41,231 nt of DNA, from positions 1 to 41,231 of the forward strand of contig JACRCP010000344.1 of NCBI GenBank assembly GCA_016218965.1. The letters run 5' to 3'. Both the position numbers and the translations under genes were made by a program. Under the pieces are notes generated by a model, which was not told the origin of the DNA, did no database searches, and saw nothing but the letters and a program-made list of their open reading frames with translations. Positions 40,326-41,231 of the stretch are shown here, in pieces (position 1 is the stretch's first letter; each line of letters begins with the position of its first letter). The stretch is from Deltaproteobacteria bacterium (GTDB taxonomy: Bacteria > Myxococcota > SpSt-1050 > JACRCP01).

Positions 40326-41009
40326 ATGCACGGCGAGTTTCAGAGAGCCGTCCGGCTCGTGTGGCGCAACGCTGGCGCGTTTGCGCTTCTTTGCCTCGTT
40401 CTGCCCTTCCCGGCCCGCGTAGTCGGCATGCTGGTCCCGGGCGGAGTGTTCGTTGACATGCTGGCCCAGATCATCTTTCCCGCGGCGATTCTGTTTGTGG
40501 CGGCCTCGGCGCACGCCGGCCGCGCGTCCGGCGTGGCCGACGCCATCGCCCTGAGTCTCAGGAGGTCCTGGAAGTTGGCGCTTGCGTCTCTTTTTTCGGC
40601 GAGCATCGTCTTTCTCGGGTTGATCGTGTTCGTAGTTCCCGGCGTGCTCTTTGCTCTGAGGTTCGCGCTCGTCAACTGCGCCATCGCGCTCGGGGATGCG
40701 GGCCCCGTTGACGCGCTCAAGCGGAGCGATACGCTCACCGCCGGACGGCGCTGGGACATCTTTTTCGCCTTCGCCGTCATCATGGGCACGGCGTCAATCG
40801 TTTCAGTCAAACCCACTTTCGAGCTTCTCGCCCGCGCAGGCGCGCCGTTTCTAGGTCTCCCGCCCGAAGTCGTCCTGCTCGCCACGGGCGCCTACGTCAC
40901 CGGTCTTGTCGCCGAAATCCTGATGGCCGCGACGCTGTTTTTCTTTTATGTCGACGCTGTCGCGCGCGAGGCGCCGCCGGCCGCGACAGCGCCAGGCCCG
41001 ACGTCCTGA
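40326..41009 (+). CDS. Polytopic inner-membrane protein, UPF0259/DUF975-like
   Basis: 227 residues with about five or six hydrophobic segments: near 17-37, 43-62, 82-108, 137-155, 177-197 and 195-212. The central VPGVLFALRFALVNCAIALGDAGPVDALKRSDTLTAGRRWD has the pattern PG-hhhhR-hhhh-P/A...AL-RS--LT-G--W that is shared by UPF0259 (YciC) and DUF975-type membrane proteins, whose function is unknown. No signal peptide is separate from the first helix. The start has a weak ribosome-binding site (CAGGG). It follows the PAS gene after 96 bp and its role in this context is not evident. Confidence 0.7.
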   Translation: MHGEFQRAVRLVWRNAGAFALLCLVLPFPARVVGMLVPGGVFVDMLAQIIFPAAILFVAASAHAGRASGVADAIALSLRRSWKLALASLFSASIVFLGLIVFVVPGVLFALRFALVNCAIALGDAGPVDALKRSDTLTAGRRWDIFFAFAVIMGTASIVSVKPTFELLARAGAPFLGLPPEVVLLATGAYVTGLVAEILMAATLFFFYVDAVAREAPPAATAPGPTS

Positions 41010-41117
41010 AATGACGTCCTAAAATGACTTGGGCGCGGCTCTTTTCGGCCGGAACAATATTTGAGGGATTCCAAGGGGTTGCAGCGGTGCAAGGTAAGGA
41101 GGCTCCGCATAATTAAG

Positions 41118-41147
41118 TTGACGGTCGCCCTCCTGGAGAGCTATAGT
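41118..41147 (+). promoter_or_regulatory. Strong sigma70-type promoter at the right edge
   Basis: TTGACG (41118-41123), an 18-base spacer and TATAGT (41142-41147). The next ATG (41155) begins 7 bases after the -10 box, so the transcript would again be leaderless or nearly so. Confidence 0.6.
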
Positions 41148-41154
41148 CCTGGGG

Positions 41155-41231
41155 ATGGCTACCACGCAGCATGATCACCTATTGGCGATCCTCGCGACAT
41201 GCAATGAGCCGCAGGCTCGCTGGCTTGTCGC
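41155..41231 (+). CDS. Start of an unidentified gene (partial; possibly a transposase)
   Basis: An ATG at 41155 opens 25 codons to the window edge (MATTQHDHLLAILATCNEPQ, then ARWLV). The segment is too short for a firm assignment. The pattern of an early LL--LA...--RW-VA and the promoter structure recall the N-terminus of some ISAzo13-type transposases, but this is only an impression. It has a consensus-like promoter directly upstream. Confidence 0.35.
   Translation, partial: MATTQHDHLLAILATCNEPQARWLV

Noticed and set aside
1..41231. rRNA, tRNA or known riboswitch genes
   Set aside because: No cloverleaf, rRNA core or recognisable riboswitch motif was noticed; a covariance-model scan was not possible here.

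Overview
The window is high-GC Gram-negative bacterial DNA. Several features suggest a member of the former Deltaproteobacteria (Myxococcota-like or a related uncultured lineage): many secreted lipoproteins with Asp-Ala-Gly and Ser-Asp-Gly linkers and Cys-rich modules, FHA domains fused to a Tad/CpaF ATPase, SUMF1-type proteins, and an EtfBA operon with a membrane Fe-S oxidoreductase. This assignment is an inference from gene content; there is no rRNA or other phylogenetic marker analysis. I saw no rRNA, tRNA or CRISPR array.

Layout. (1) 1-1179: tandem SUMF1-like secreted proteins, the first cut by the window edge. (2) 1183-5715, plus strand: a toxin/defence-type island of tightly overlapping genes: an AT-richer HD-domain protein, HEPN, nucleotidyltransferase (MNT), a severed 5' end of an AAA ATPase gene, a second MNT-HEPN pair in the opposite order, the intact AAA ATPase, and a DUF4276 Toprim-like partner. 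A 185-bp direct repeat brackets the second MNT-HEPN pair. (3) 5699-11261, minus strand: a Tad/Flp-type secretion set made of a secretin, an FHA-CpaF ATPase with a C-terminal frameshift, and a double-FHA/TM/TPR protein. (4) 11433-14057: a YdcH-like small protein, an Asp-rich lipoprotein and a putative outer-membrane protein, with a hairpin between the two convergent genes. (5) 14181-18578, minus: mfd and a periplasmic helical protein. (6) 18639-25942, minus: secreted enzymes and lipoproteins (endonuclease/exonuclease/phosphatase, DUF5678, a large exported protein, trypsin, esterase, vWA). (7) 26136-30128, plus: etfB, etfA and an EtfD-like membrane Fe-S oxidoreductase, which together would pass electrons from acyl-CoA dehydrogenases to quinone. 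(8) 30707-36581, plus: two paralogous giant Cys-rich lipoproteins. (9) 36631-41009: an MBL hydrolase, a decayed GAF/PAS histidine kinase, a PAS-PAS protein and a polytopic membrane protein. (10) The right edge has a strong promoter and the first codons of another gene.

The main non-gene signal is families of small repeats that sit inside reading frames. A palindromic element of about 75-80 bp occurs three times: in-frame in the signal peptide of the secretin, in-frame in the EtfD-like protein, and between genes. All three copies are open in the same frame with a similar peptide, and the outer stem shows a compensatory base change, much like Rickettsia palindromic elements. A 14-bp tandem repeat lies in-frame in mfd. 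A 9-bp minisatellite encoding Ser-Asp-Xaa recurs in four lipoprotein genes and in one intergenic palindrome. The best candidate for an undescribed system is the composite HD / HEPN-MNT / AAA-DUF4276 island; the best candidate for an undescribed element is the in-frame palindromic repeat.
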